NCBI RefSeq assembly: GCF_020991365.1
Contig: NZ_JAJLRA010000001.1
Location: 238,142 to 302,141, forward strand
Direction of reading: 5' to 3'
DNA: 64,000 nucleotides
DNA from: Streptacidiphilus sp. ASG 303
Lineage (GTDB): Bacteria > Actinomycetota > Actinomycetes > Streptomycetales > Streptomycetaceae
Position 1 is the first letter of the stretch. Each line of letters opens with the position of its first letter. The position numbers and the translations under genes were made by a program. The notes beneath the pieces were generated by a model. The model made no database searches and was not told where the DNA came from. It saw nothing but the letters and a program-made list of their open reading frames with translations. Shown here one piece after another: positions 42,119 to 50,580 of the stretch.

Positions 42119-42175
42119 GAGCAGGCGGTCGGGTGAGCAGGCAGTCGGGCGAGCGGGCAGTCGGGCGAGCGGGCG
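42119..42175. repeat. 16-bp tandem repeat, 3.5 copies
   Basis: Units resembling GAGCAGGCGGTCGGGT begin at 42119, 42135 and 42151, with a partial fourth at 42167. It lies between the GHL10 stop and the end of the next, convergent gene. Confidence 0.9.
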
Positions 42176-42191
42176 TGCGGCCCGGCGCGGG

Positions 42192-42635
42192 TCAGGGGCG
42201 CCGCTCGCTGCGGCCGCACACCCACGCCAGCGCGTCGTGCACCCCGCGGACGTAGTCCCGGGGCACGCTGCGGTGGGCCGGGTCCTCCAGCTGGGAGGCG
42301 GCCGCGTCCAGCTCGGCCGCCAGCGCCTCCGCGCCGGGGGCGCCGTCGCCGCGGGTCCCCGTCACCGGGGCGGGGGCACCGAGGCCCAGCGCCCACAGGT
42401 AGGCCGCCAGCGATCCCCGCGACAGCTGCGTCTGCCGGTCCGGTCCGGCGGCCGCGGCGTCGAGCGCCGCGTGGGCGTGCTCGATCTCGGCGCGGGACCG
42501 GACGCCCGCCTCCCGGGGGTCGTCGTGCCGGGGGTCGGCGTGCCGAGGGCTGTCGTGCCGAGGGCTGTCGTGCCGGGGGCTGTCGTGCCGGGGGTCGGCG
42601 CTGCGGGCCGGGTCCTGGGTCTGCTGAGGGTTCAT
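42192..42635 (-). CDS. Hypothetical protein with RHDSP repeats
   Basis: 147 residues from the ATG at 42635. An ATAGGT hexamer on the minus strand ends 8 bases before the start, so it may be leaderless. Residues about 13-37 are five RHDSP-type pentapeptides from a 15-bp tandem repeat (42523-42597). The C-terminal 100 residues are helical and end with a conserved-looking DYVRGVHDALAWVCG. I do not recognise the family. Confidence 0.65.
   Translation of the reverse strand: MNPQQTQDPARSADPRHDSPRHDSPRHDSPRHADPRHDDPREAGVRSRAEIEHAHAALDAAAAGPDRQTQLSRGSLAAYLWALGLGAPAPVTGTRGDGAPGAEALAAELDAAASQLEDPAHRSVPRDYVRGVHDALAWVCGRSERRP
42523..42597. repeat. Five tandem 15-bp units in the RHDSP gene
   Basis: Units resembling TCGTGCCGGGGGTCG, in frame, encode Arg-His-Asp/Ala-Ser/Asp-Pro. 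Confidence 0.9.
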
Positions 42636-43074
42636 GCCGGTAGACCTATCCCCCGGGAGCCCGCGGGTGTCCGCCGTGGCCCCGGTCTCACCCTCACGGC
42701 CCTTGGGCGGTGGTCCGGCAGCCGGGGTGCCGGGGTGGCGGCTGCAGCCCGGGGAGGGCGACGGGGCCCGCCGCGGTGCGGGCCGTGCGGCGCGTCCGAG
42801 GGCCTCCGTGTTCGCCCCGGGGCGGGTGGACCTCGCCCGGATCCCGGTGGACCGGTTGTCCACGTCTGCCCGGTACGGACGGTCGGGCAGGGGGCGGACG
42901 GGGCGGAGGTCGGCCCCGCCGCCGGCACCGGGCACCACCGGGATTCCTCCCCCGGGCCCCCGCGCCACGTCGCACCACGTCGCGGCGAAAGGCGCCGGCG
43001 GGGCCGACGGGACCGGCGCGGCCGCAGACGAGGCCGGTGGTGACAGCGCGCACCGGAACCGGCAGGATGGGCCG
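42636..43074. other. Divergent intergenic region, 439 bases
   Basis: Between the leftward RHDSP gene and the rightward immunity-like gene. It holds the minus-strand -10 next to 42635 and the promoter at 43040-43068. The remaining 350 bases have open frames only of biased composition; I see no further gene. Confidence 0.5.
43040..43068 (+). promoter_or_regulatory. Promoter of the immunity-like gene (leaderless)
   Basis: GTGACA (43040-43045), a 17-base spacer and CAGGAT (43063-43068). The GTG start at 43075 is 6 bases downstream. Confidence 0.5.
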
Positions 43075-43596
43075 GTGGACCAGGTGACCATCAGCGAGGA
43101 GGACCGCCGGCTGCTCGGGGCCTGGGCTGCCGACTGCGCCGAGCGGGTCCTGCACCTGTTCGAGGAGAAGGCCCCCTCCGACCCCCGCCCTCGCGAGGCC
43201 CTCGAGGGCATCCGCTCCTTCGCGTGCGGAGAGCTGCGGGCGGGTCCGCTGCGGCCCCTCGCCTTCGCGGCGCTCGCAGCCGCACGGGAGGTCGGCGATC
43301 CGGCCGCCGCAGCCGCCGCCCGCGCCGCGGGGTATGCGGCGGCAGCCCCGTACATCCACCCCTTGGCCACCCCCCACCAGGCGAAACACGCTCTCGGGCC
43401 TGCGATGCAGGCGGCCCGCGCGAGGGAGCTCGCGGCGGGCGGGGACGCCGGCGTCGGCGACGAGGAGATCCGGTGGGCGATCGGGCGCGCCTCGCCGGCC
43501 GTGCGCGGGATCGTGCGGCAGATGCCGGTCTTCAGCCCCGGCCGCAGCCGGCTGGACGCGTTCCGCCACCGGCTCGACGCGGCCCTTCGCCGCTGA
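43075..43596 (+). CDS. Putative immunity protein (Imm-5-like helical family)
   Basis: 173 residues from the GTG at 43075; promoter spacing favours this over longer frames. LLGAWAADCAERVLHLFEEKAPSDPRPREAL and repeated Ala-rich helices (AAAREVGDPAAAAAARAAGYAAAAPYIHPLATPHQAKHA region) match the all-helical family often annotated as putative immunity protein or mis-annotated as exonuclease SbcC. Members are frequent orphans in actinobacteria. No polymorphic toxin or secretion gene lies beside it, so an immunity role is only suggested by family name. Confidence 0.65.
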   Translation: MDQVTISEEDRRLLGAWAADCAERVLHLFEEKAPSDPRPREALEGIRSFACGELRAGPLRPLAFAALAAAREVGDPAAAAAARAAGYAAAAPYIHPLATPHQAKHALGPAMQAARARELAAGGDAGVGDEEIRWAIGRASPAVRGIVRQMPVFSPGRSRLDAFRHRLDAALRR

Positions 43597-43973
43597 CCGG
43601 CACGGCGCGCCGCCGCGGAGCGCAGGTGCGCCGGGGGTCGTGGGGAGCGAGGCCTCCGGCAGGTCCTCCGCCCCGGGGGGCGGGACGGCCGGAGCCGGTG
43701 CCCGGCATCGGCACGGGCACCGGGCCGTGCGGGCGCGGCGCCGGTTGTGCCCCGCCGCACGGGAACCCGGACACCGCCGCCCCCGGCGGCCGGCCCGCCC
43801 TCACCCGGCGCGGGCCGGGGGTCCCGCCGGCGGGCCGCGGACGGCCTACCGCCCGCCGGCGGGGGCCGGCGGGCGGTAGGAGGCGGCCCGGGGCGCGGCG
43901 GGCGGCCCCGGGGCGCGGCGGGCACGCACGGCCGGGCCGGCGCGGGCAGGGGCGCGGCGCGGGCGCGGCCGGT
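43597..43973. other. Convergent intergenic region, 377 bases
   Basis: Contains the strong hairpin 43845-43880. No coding potential that I can support. Confidence 0.5.
43845..43880. terminator. Perfect 16-bp hairpin terminator
   Basis: Arms 43845-43860 and 43865-43880 are exact complements around a GGGG loop, between the immunity-like gene and the cyclase gene. Confidence 0.75.
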
Positions 43974-44645
43974 TCAGCCGATCCGGGCGACCGCCCGGAC
44001 GGGTGCGCCGTCGGCGCCCGGCAGGTGCAGCGGCAGCAGGGACACCTCGACCGGCTCGCCCGCCGCCTGGGCGTCCAGCACCGGACCGAGGCCGGTGAGG
44101 TTCTCGGCGATGACGGCGTGGGCGCCGCACAGCACGCGGTGCGCCGGGAAGTCCTCACCGGGGGTGGGGTCGACGCTCAGCGCGTCGATGCCCACCGTGC
44201 GGGTCCCGGCGGCGACCAGGAGTTCCGCGGCCTCCCGGGTGAGGTGGGGGTGGTCCCGGTACGCGGCGGTCCCCCAGTGCGCGGACCAGCCGGTGGCGAC
44301 CAGCACGATCGGCGGCGCCCCGGTCCGGGCCCCGGCCCGGAGCCCGGCGAGGAGTGCCTCGAACCGCTCCGGCCCGATCGGGGCGTGCGGCGGCAGGCCG
44401 CGTGCGTCCACGGCCACGGCGGGGCCGGTGAAGCGCTCCAGCGGCAGGGCGTCGAGGGCGGGCAGGGCGTCGTCGATGTGGAAGGGCGCGTCGACGTGCG
44501 TACCGGACTGGGAGCCCAGGTCCAGGTGGAGCACGTTCACGCCGTCCGCGGCGGCGGTGAGGGCCGGGCGGACCGCCACCTGCGGGTCGCCCGGGTAGAC
44601 GGGCATGCCCGTGGCGATCGGCTGCGAGAGGTCGAGGAGGCGCAC
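43974..44645 (-). CDS. Cyclase family hydrolase (kynurenine formamidase-like)
   Basis: 223 residues from the GTG at 44645. The metal-site motif SQSGTHVDAPFHI (about residues 45-57) and the N-terminal DLSQPIATGMPVYPGDP identify the cyclase/KynB family, which hydrolyses arylformamides, isatin and related cyclic or acyl amides. It begins 7 bases after the permease stop and is the third gene of the agmatinase operon. No kynurenine-pathway genes are nearby, so the substrate may be an amide made or imported with the other operon products. Confidence 0.88.
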   Translation of the reverse strand: MRLLDLSQPIATGMPVYPGDPQVAVRPALTAAADGVNVLHLDLGSQSGTHVDAPFHIDDALPALDALPLERFTGPAVAVDARGLPPHAPIGPERFEALLAGLRAGARTGAPPIVLVATGWSAHWGTAAYRDHPHLTREAAELLVAAGTRTVGIDALSVDPTPGEDFPAHRVLCGAHAVIAENLTGLGPVLDAQAAGEPVEVSLLPLHLPGADGAPVRAVARIG

Positions 44646-44652
44646 GGCCGGG

Positions 44653-46191
44653 TCACACCCCCGCGGTGGCGTCGGCGGGCTCGCCGGCGGCCGGGGTGAT
44701 GGCGGGCACGGGCGTGTCCGCGACGGGGACGAGGCGCGGGCCGTCGGGTCCGTAGGCGCCCCGCGGCTCGGGGAAGAGCCGCAGCAGGGCCAGGTGGAGG
44801 ACGGCGGCGACCGCGAGGCCGACCGGCAGCGAGACGTCGACGCCGCCGGCGAGCCCGCCGAGCGGCCCGACGAACTGGCCGGGCAGGTTGACGAACTGGA
44901 GCGCGAGGAGGGCCGCGGCGAGCCAGGCGCCCATGCCGCGCCAGTTCCAGCCGTGGTGGAACCAGTAGCGGCCGCCGCGCTGGCGCCGGTTGAAGACCTG
45001 GAGCGAGTCCGGGTCGTACCAGCCGCGGCGGGTGACGTAGCCGATCATCATGATCACCATCCAGGGGGCGGTGCAGGTGATGATCAGTGTCGCGAAGGTG
45101 GAGATGCTCTGCGACAGGTTGGCCGCGAACCGGCCCGCGAAGATGAAGCCGGTCGACAGCACGCCGACGAGGAGCGTCGCCTGCACGCGGCTGAACCGGG
45201 GGAAGACGCTGGAGAAGTCCAGCCCCGTGCCGTACAGGGAGGTCGTGCCGGTGGACATGCCGCCGATCAGGGCCAGCAGGCACAGCGGCAGGAAGTACCA
45301 GGAGGGCGCGACCGCCAGCAGGCCGCCCACGTAGTCGGGCGCGGCGGGGTCCATGTGCGAGGACGCCTTCGCCGCGATGACCGACGCCGTGGCCAGGCCG
45401 AAGAGGAACGGCAGCAGGGTCGCGACCTGGGAGAGGAACGCCGCGGCGACCACCCGGCGGCGCGGGGTGGCGGCGGGGATGTACCGGGACCAGTCGCCGA
45501 GGAACGCCCCGAAGGAGACCGGGTTGGAGAGCACGATCAGCGCCGAGCCGACGAACGCCGGCCAGAAGCCCGCCGCCGACGCGGAGGGGAAGGAGCCCTG
45601 GTAGCCGGGGTCGAAGTCGCCCGCGAAGGCGACCGCGCCGAGGACGAAGAGCAGCGACGCCGCCACGACCGCGATGCGGTTGACGAAGAGCATGAAGCGG
45701 AAGCCGTAGACGCAGACCGTGAGGACCAGCAGCGCGAACACGCCGTAGGCCGCCGCGTACACGCCGTCGTTCTGCGGGAGGCCCGCCAGCCGGTGGGCGC
45801 CGCCGACCAGGGCGTCGCCCGAGGACCACACCGAGATCGAGAAGAACGCGACCGCGGTGAGCAGCGACAGGAACGAGCCGACGACCCGGCCGTGGACGCC
45901 GAGGTGGGCGGAGGACGACACGGCGTTGTTGGTCCCGTTGAGCGGGCCGAAGACCGCCAGCGGCGCCAGGATCAGCGCGCCCGCCACCAGGCCGCACACG
46001 GTCGCGGCGAGGCCCTGGAGGAAGGAGAGGCCGAAGAGGATCGGGAAGGCGCCGAGCACGCAGGTGGCGAAGGTGTTGGCGCCGCCGAAGGCGACCCGGA
46101 AGAGGTCGGCGGGGGACGCGGTGCGGTCCGCGTCGGGGATCCGCTCGACCCCGTACTGCTCGATCTCGGTGAGTGCGGGGGAGTCGCTCAT
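44653..46191 (-). CDS. NCS1-family permease (cytosine/purine/allantoin type)
   Basis: 512 residues; the ATG overlaps the agmatinase stop (ATGA). Twelve hydrophobic helices. Family signatures include [15 protein letters not shown] near 36, [27 protein letters not shown]-like helix 3 region near 88-110, and [18 protein letters not shown] near 220. NCS1 proteins import nucleobases, hydantoins, allantoin or vitamins by H+ or Na+ symport. Coupling to a ureohydrolase and an amidohydrolase suggests uptake of a nitrogen-rich cyclic or guanidino compound. Regulated by the divergent PucR-type gene by inference. Confidence 0.9.
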   Translation of the reverse strand: MSDSPALTEIEQYGVERIPDADRTASPADLFRVAFGGANTFATCVLGAFPILFGLSFLQGLAATVCGLVAGALILAPLAVFGPLNGTNNAVSSSAHLGVHGRVVGSFLSLLTAVAFFSISVWSSGDALVGGAHRLAGLPQNDGVYAAAYGVFALLVLTVCVYGFRFMLFVNRIAVVAASLLFVLGAVAFAGDFDPGYQGSFPSASAAGFWPAFVGSALIVLSNPVSFGAFLGDWSRYIPAATPRRRVVAAAFLSQVATLLPFLFGLATASVIAAKASSHMDPAAPDYVGGLLAVAPSWYFLPLCLLALIGGMSTGTTSLYGTGLDFSSVFPRFSRVQATLLVGVLSTGFIFAGRFAANLSQSISTFATLIITCTAPWMVIMMIGYVTRRGWYDPDSLQVFNRRQRGGRYWFHHGWNWRGMGAWLAAALLALQFVNLPGQFVGPLGGLAGGVDVSLPVGLAVAAVLHLALLRLFPEPRGAYGPDGPRLVPVADTPVPAITPAAGEPADATAGV

Positions 46192-47276
46192 CTCTGCTCC
46201 TCGGAGGGCTGCCGGGCGGCCTGCTGCTGCGGGGCGGGCTGGTCCCGGTGGGGCTGTTCCCGGGCGGACTGCTGCGGGTCGGACTGCTGCGGGTGGCCGG
46301 ACTGCTGCGGGTGGCCGGGCCGCCCACCGCCGGACGGCCCGGAGAGGGCCAGCAGGGAGACCAGGTCGTAGGCGACGTGCGAGGCGGCGACCGAGGTGAT
46401 CTCCGCGTGGTCGTAGGCGGGGGCGACCTCGACGACGTCGGCGCCGACCAGGTTCGCCCCGGCCAGGCCGCGCAGGATCTCCAGCAGCTCGCGGCTGGTC
46501 AGGCCGCCCGCCTCGGGGGTGCCGGTCCCGGGGGCGTGCGCGGGGTCCAGGACGTCGATGTCGATCGAGACGTACAGCGGGCGGCCGCCGATCCGCTGCC
46601 GCAGGGCGTCCACCACCTCGTCGACGCCGCGGCGCATCACGTCGGCGGAGGTGAGGATGCCGAAGCCGAGGCGGCGGTCCTCCTCCAGGTCGCGGCGGCC
46701 GTAGAGCGGGCCGCGGGTGCCGACGTGGCAGAGCGCCTCGGTGTCGACGACGCCCTCCTCGACGGCGCGGCGGAACGGGGTTCCGTGGGTGTACTCGGCG
46801 CCGAAGTAGGTGTCCCAGGTGTCGAGGTGCGCGTCGAAGTGCAGGACGGCGACGGGGCCGTGACGCTTCGCCAGGGAGCGCAGCAGCGGCAGCGCGATGG
46901 TGTGGTCGCCGCCGATGGTGACCAGGCGGGTGCCGTCGGCCTGGAGGCGGGTCGCGGCGTCCTCGACGGTCTCGACGGCCTCGTCGATGTCGAAGGGGTT
47001 CACGGCGATGTCGCCGGCGTCCGCGACCTGCTGGACGGCGAAGGGCGACAGGTCGAGCCCCGGGTGGTACGGGCGCAGGAGGCGGCTGGCCTCGCGGACC
47101 GCCGTCGGCCCGAAGCGGGCGCCGGGCCGGTAGGAGACGCCGGAGTCGAAGGGGACGCCCACCACGGCCACGTCGGCCCGGCCGACCTCGTCGAGGCGGG
47201 GCAGCCGGGCGAAGGTGGCGGGGCCCGCGAAGCGCGGGACCCGGGAGGAGTCGACGGGACCCCGGGGCTCGGTCAT
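46188..47276 (-). CDS. Agmatinase / ureohydrolase family enzyme
   Basis: 362 residues from the ATG at 47276 (GAGGAAG upstream). The binuclear metal ligands are present: GGDH (H125), DAHLD (D148, H150, D152) and SIDIDVLDP (D239, D241). [18 protein letters not shown] is the family N-terminal signature. It should release urea from agmatine or another guanidino compound such as guanidinobutyrate. The last 50 residues are Gln/His/Pro repeats (HPQQS type) and look disordered. It is the first gene of the operon; its promoter and a dyad operator are in the region shared with PucR. Confidence 0.92.
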   Translation of the reverse strand: MTEPRGPVDSSRVPRFAGPATFARLPRLDEVGRADVAVVGVPFDSGVSYRPGARFGPTAVREASRLLRPYHPGLDLSPFAVQQVADAGDIAVNPFDIDEAVETVEDAATRLQADGTRLVTIGGDHTIALPLLRSLAKRHGPVAVLHFDAHLDTWDTYFGAEYTHGTPFRRAVEEGVVDTEALCHVGTRGPLYGRRDLEEDRRLGFGILTSADVMRRGVDEVVDALRQRIGGRPLYVSIDIDVLDPAHAPGTGTPEAGGLTSRELLEILRGLAGANLVGADVVEVAPAYDHAEITSVAASHVAYDLVSLLALSGPSGGGRPGHPQQSGHPQQSDPQQSAREQPHRDQPAPQQQAARQPSEEQR

Positions 47277-47349
47277 GGAGGGCTTCCTCTCGGTGGGTGC
47301 GGGTCGTCCCGCGCCGGACGGCGGCGCGGGAGGGGCGCTGGTCCGGGCG

Positions 47350-47379
47350 AGTCTGCGCCGTGGGGCTCCCGGCTGGCAA
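47350..47379 (-). promoter_or_regulatory. Candidate agmatinase operon promoter
   Basis: On the minus strand TTGCCA (47379-47374), an 18-base spacer and CAGACT (47355-47350). The dyad at 47380-47394 abuts the -35 upstream, a position suited to an activator. Confidence 0.5.
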
Positions 47380-47394
47380 TCGTGCAGGACACGA
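47380..47394. promoter_or_regulatory. Dyad operator 1 at the PucR/agmatinase region
   Basis: TCGTG, five bases, CACGA; the arms are perfect. The core CAGGACAC is repeated in dyad 2. Confidence 0.6.
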
Positions 47395-47409
47395 AGAGTT
47401 AGGCTCCGT

Positions 47410-47425
47410 TTGTGGCAGGACACAA
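47410..47425. promoter_or_regulatory. Dyad operator 2, covering the PucR start codon
   Basis: TTGTG, six bases, CACAA; the arms are perfect. It includes the GTG start at 47412. A TAGGCT hexamer at 47400-47405 ends 6 bases before that start. Confidence 0.55.
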
Positions 47426-48995
47426 GGAGGACGGGCAGCGGCGGGAGCAGACCCGGGAGGAGGGCCGGGAGCGGGTACCGGAGGAGGGCCGGCGGGCCGG
47501 GGCACGGCGGGGCGGACGGCAGTGGGTCACCGTCGGCGACCTGCTCTCGTACCCGGCGCTGCAGCTGCGGCTGCTCGCCGGGTCGGCAGGGCTGGGCCGG
47601 TCGGTCTCCTGGGCGCACGTCAGCGAGCTGGAGGACCCGACGCCGTGGCTGCTCGGCGCCGAGATGATCATGACGGTGGGAATGGCCGTGCCCGCGGACG
47701 CGGCCGGGCAGCGCGCGTACCTGGAGCGGCTGGACGACGCGGGCGTGTCCGCGCTCGCGGTCAGCACGCAGCTGCGCACCCCTCCCCTGCACGACGCGTT
47801 CCTCGCCGCCGCAGAGGAGCGCGGGCTGCCGGTGCTGGAGGTGCCCCTCGCGGTCCCGTTCGTCACCATCGCCCAGGAGGTCGCCGCCGCCGTCCACGAG
47901 GACACCCGGCAGCGGCTCGGCGCGCAGCTCCAGGTCTTCGGGGCGCTGCGCTGGCTGGCCGAGGAGGACCTCGACACGGCGGCGCTCTTCCGCCGCCTGG
48001 AGCGGCTGAGCGGGTACCAGGTGTTCCTCTGCACCCCGCAGGGCCGTCCGCTGCTGCCGGGCGCTCCCGCGCCCCCGGACCTGTCCGTGCTGCCGACGCA
48101 GGCCGACGCGCCGCCGAGCGTGCCCGGCGGCTTCGTGCTGCCCGTGCCCGCGCCGGGCGGGCCCGCCGGGTACCTGGTCGCCTTCGAGCGGCAGGGCGCG
48201 CGGCCCGCCGGACTGGCCGTCGTCCAGCACCTGGCCGCCGTCGCGGCGCTGAAGCTGGCCATGGTCCGGCACGAGCGCGAGACGCTGCGCCGCGAGGGCG
48301 CCGAGACGCTGGCCGAACTGCTCCAGGACGCCCTGGACGCGGCCACCGCCCGGCGGCGGCTGGCCCGGCTGGGGCTGCCGGAGGACGGGCCGGTGGCGCT
48401 GTCGGTCGTCCGGGGCGTGCCGGACGAGGCGCTCGGCCGCGCGCTGGACGAGCACCCGCACCTGGTCCTGCGGCGCGGGGAGGACCGGTACGTGCTCTCC
48501 GCCCCCGGGGCCGCCCCGGCCCTCGCCGCGCTGCCCGGCGCGGTCGCGGGCATGAGCCGCCCGTTCACGCCCGGGGAGCCCGTGCGGGTCGCGGAGCGGG
48601 AGGCGCTGTGGGCGGCCTCCCGCTCCGCGGAGTCGGGCCGGCCGCTGGTCCACTACGGCGACGACGCCACCGGCCGCTGGCTGCCGGGCGACCCGCAGGC
48701 GCTGGGCGCGCTGGCCGACCACGTCCTCGGGGCGGCGCTGCGGTACGACGCGGCGCACGGCACCCGCCTGCTGGTGTCGGCGCGGACCTGGCTGGAGCGC
48801 GACCGCCGCACGGAGGAGGCGGCGGCGGTCCTGCACGTCCACCCCAACACGCTCGCCTACCGGCTGCGGCGGTTCGCCGAGCTGACCGGCCGCGACCTGT
48901 CCTCCACGGCGGCGCTCACCGAGGTCTGGCTCGCGCTGCGCGCCGCGGACCGGCTGGGGATGGTGGACCCGGCCGGCGGCGGGTCGGCGGGGTGA
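47412..48995 (+). CDS. PucR-family transcriptional regulator
   Basis: 527 residues from the GTG at 47412, apparently leaderless. After a basic, Arg/Glu-rich tail, the N-terminal PucR ligand domain ([20 protein letters not shown] to about residue 160) is clear. A central region follows, then the C-terminal HTH_30 domain with [29 protein letters not shown] near 475-503. PucR proteins control purine, allantoin and amine catabolism. It is divergent from the agmatinase/NCS1/cyclase operon, and the two dyads between them suggest autoregulation plus control of that operon. Confidence 0.9.
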   Translation: MAGHKEDGQRREQTREEGRERVPEEGRRAGARRGGRQWVTVGDLLSYPALQLRLLAGSAGLGRSVSWAHVSELEDPTPWLLGAEMIMTVGMAVPADAAGQRAYLERLDDAGVSALAVSTQLRTPPLHDAFLAAAEERGLPVLEVPLAVPFVTIAQEVAAAVHEDTRQRLGAQLQVFGALRWLAEEDLDTAALFRRLERLSGYQVFLCTPQGRPLLPGAPAPPDLSVLPTQADAPPSVPGGFVLPVPAPGGPAGYLVAFERQGARPAGLAVVQHLAAVAALKLAMVRHERETLRREGAETLAELLQDALDAATARRRLARLGLPEDGPVALSVVRGVPDEALGRALDEHPHLVLRRGEDRYVLSAPGAAPALAALPGAVAGMSRPFTPGEPVRVAEREALWAASRSAESGRPLVHYGDDATGRWLPGDPQALGALADHVLGAALRYDAAHGTRLLVSARTWLERDRRTEEAAAVLHVHPNTLAYRLRRFAELTGRDLSSTAALTEVWLALRAADRLGMVDPAGGGSAG

Positions 48996-49032
48996 GGCCG
49001 CGCCGCGGAGGCGCGCCGCCCGGGGCGGGCCG

Positions 49033-49056
49033 GAGCCATCGGTCCTCCTATGGCTC
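49033..49056. promoter_or_regulatory. Inverted repeat upstream of the DJ-1 gene
   Basis: GAGCCAT (49033-49039), ten bases, ATGGCTC (49050-49056). It lies just upstream of the candidate -35 at 49073. Confidence 0.45.
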
Positions 49057-49072
49057 GGTGCGGGACTTCCCA

Positions 49073-49103
49073 TTGGTCGTCGATGGGCGGGCGGGCCTAC
49101 GGT
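49073..49103 (+). promoter_or_regulatory. Candidate DJ-1/PfpI promoter
   Basis: TTGGTC (49073-49078) and TACGGT (49098-49103) with a 19-base spacer; a second CCAT/ATGG dyad (49070-49086) overlaps the -35. Confidence 0.4.
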
Positions 49104-49221
49104 GAGGGAGCGCCGGGGGCCGCGGCCCCCGGCCGGGCCCCGCGGACCCCGACCGGTCCGCGGAGGCCCGCGCCCCTCCCCCGCACGACCCACCGGTCCC
49201 CCGCGGACCCAGGAGAACGAC

Positions 49222-49914
49222 ATGCCCCGCACCCGCAAGGTCCTGCTCGCCCTCACCAGCCACGACCGCCTCGGCGACACCGGCCGCACCACCGGCTTCT
49301 ACCTCTCCGAGGCCGCCCACCCGTGGAAGGTCCTCACCGGGGCCGGCCACGAGGTCGACCTGGTGTCCGTCCGCGGCGGCCGCCCGCCGATGGACGGCGT
49401 GGACACCTCCGACCCGGTCCAGCAGGCCTTCCTCGACGACCCGCGGATCTCCGCGCAGCTGGCCGCCACCCGGCGGCCGGAGGACGTCGACCCCGCCGAC
49501 TACGACGCGGTCCTCTACGTCGGCGGCCACGGCACCATGTGGGACTTCCCCGGCAGCACGGCCCTCGCGGGCATCGCCCGGGACGTCTGGGAGGCCGGCG
49601 GCGCCGTCGCGGCCGTCTGCCACGGCCCGGCCGGCCTGGTCGGCATCACCCTGTCCGACGGCTCCCCCCTGGTCGCCGGCCGCAGGCTGGCCGCCTTCAC
49701 CAACGCCGAGGAGGCCGCGGTGGGCCTGACCGACGTCGTCCCCTTCCACCTGCAGACCCGCCTGGAGGAGCTGGGCGCCGAGCACAGCGCCGCCGAGAAC
49801 TTCGCGGCCCACGTCGTCGTCGACGGCCGCCTGGTCACCGGCCAGAACCCGGCCTCCGCCACCGGCGTCGGCGAGGCGCTGGCCGAGGTCCTCGACCGGT
49901 CCGCCGAGGCCTGA
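49222..49914 (+). CDS. DJ-1/PfpI family protein (Hsp31-like)
   Basis: 230 residues, with AGGAGA before the ATG. The nucleophilic elbow AVCHGP places the Cys at 133, and the acidic partner Glu30 is in [19 protein letters not shown] at about 101-110 is typical of Hsp31/YhbO-like glyoxalase III or class I glutamine-amidotransferase-like proteins. It probably detoxifies reactive aldehydes or protects against oxidative stress. A small monooxygenase gene follows after 146 bases, likely co-transcribed. Confidence 0.9.
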   Translation: MPRTRKVLLALTSHDRLGDTGRTTGFYLSEAAHPWKVLTGAGHEVDLVSVRGGRPPMDGVDTSDPVQQAFLDDPRISAQLAATRRPEDVDPADYDAVLYVGGHGTMWDFPGSTALAGIARDVWEAGGAVAAVCHGPAGLVGITLSDGSPLVAGRRLAAFTNAEEAAVGLTDVVPFHLQTRLEELGAEHSAAENFAAHVVVDGRLVTGQNPASATGVGEALAEVLDRSAEA

Positions 49915-50010
49915 CCCGGACGGCGCCGGGCACCCGCAGGGCGGGGGCCGGATCCGCTCCGGCCCCCGCAGCCCCGCACCAGCACCCGCGCCATCGACCG
50001 CACGCACGCC

Positions 50011-50044
50011 GCACCCGCACCCGCACCCGCACCCGCACCCGCAC
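50011..50044 (+). repeat. GCACCC hexanucleotide repeat between DJ-1 and monooxygenase genes
   Basis: Five full GCACCC copies and a partial sixth end 6 bases before the GGAGA ribosome site of the next gene. Confidence 0.9.
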
Positions 50045-50060
50045 GAGCAGGAGACACCCG

Positions 50061-50396
50061 ATGAGCGACAGCACCTCCCCCTGGCCGCTGGCCGGCGCCC
50101 GCCCCGGCGAGGTCGTCGTGATCGCCCGCTGGACCCCCTCCCCCGAGGGCCGCGCGCAGGTGGACGCGGCGCTGCCCGGCCTGGTCGCGGCCTCGCTGGC
50201 CGAGCCCGGCTGCCTCGGCTACCGGGCGTACCGGCCGGACGGCGACGCGGACGGCGACATCGTCCTCGTGGAGCGGTACGCCGACCGGGACGCCCTGGAG
50301 GCGCACCGGACCAGCGCGCACTTCCGCGAGATCGCCGTGGAGCGCATCGTCCCGCTCCTGGCGGACCGCGAGGTCGTCGTCACCACCGTCGGCTGA
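50061..50396 (+). CDS. Antibiotic biosynthesis monooxygenase (ABM) domain protein
   Basis: 111 residues; AGGAGA upstream of the ATG. The single ABM ferredoxin-like domain is recognised by VVIARWTPSPEGRAQVDAALPGLV, EPGCLGYRAYR and LVERYADRDALEAHRTSAHF. Family members are cofactor-free quinol or anthrone oxygenases (YgiN-like). With the DJ-1 partner upstream, a role in redox or carbonyl stress is plausible. A very strong hairpin follows. Confidence 0.88.
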   Translation: MSDSTSPWPLAGARPGEVVVIARWTPSPEGRAQVDAALPGLVAASLAEPGCLGYRAYRPDGDADGDIVLVERYADRDALEAHRTSAHFREIAVERIVPLLADREVVVTTVG

Positions 50397-50410
50397 GCCG
50401 CCGACGCCTG

Positions 50411-50459
50411 CCACGGGGTCCGGCCCCGGCCCGGAGCGGGCCGGGGCCGGACCCCGTGG
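50411..50459. terminator. 22-bp perfect hairpin between convergent genes
   Basis: Arms 50411-50432 and 50438-50459 are exact complements around a 5-base loop, the longest perfect stem in the window. Confidence 0.8.
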
Positions 50460-50580
50460 CCGGACCACCCGGCGGGGGCCACGGCGCGGCCTGACCGCTC
50501 CCGTACCGGACCGCACCCGGCCGGGCCGCCCCTGCCAGGACCCCGCGGCCGGACCGGCTGACCGGGACCGGAGGCCGGGA

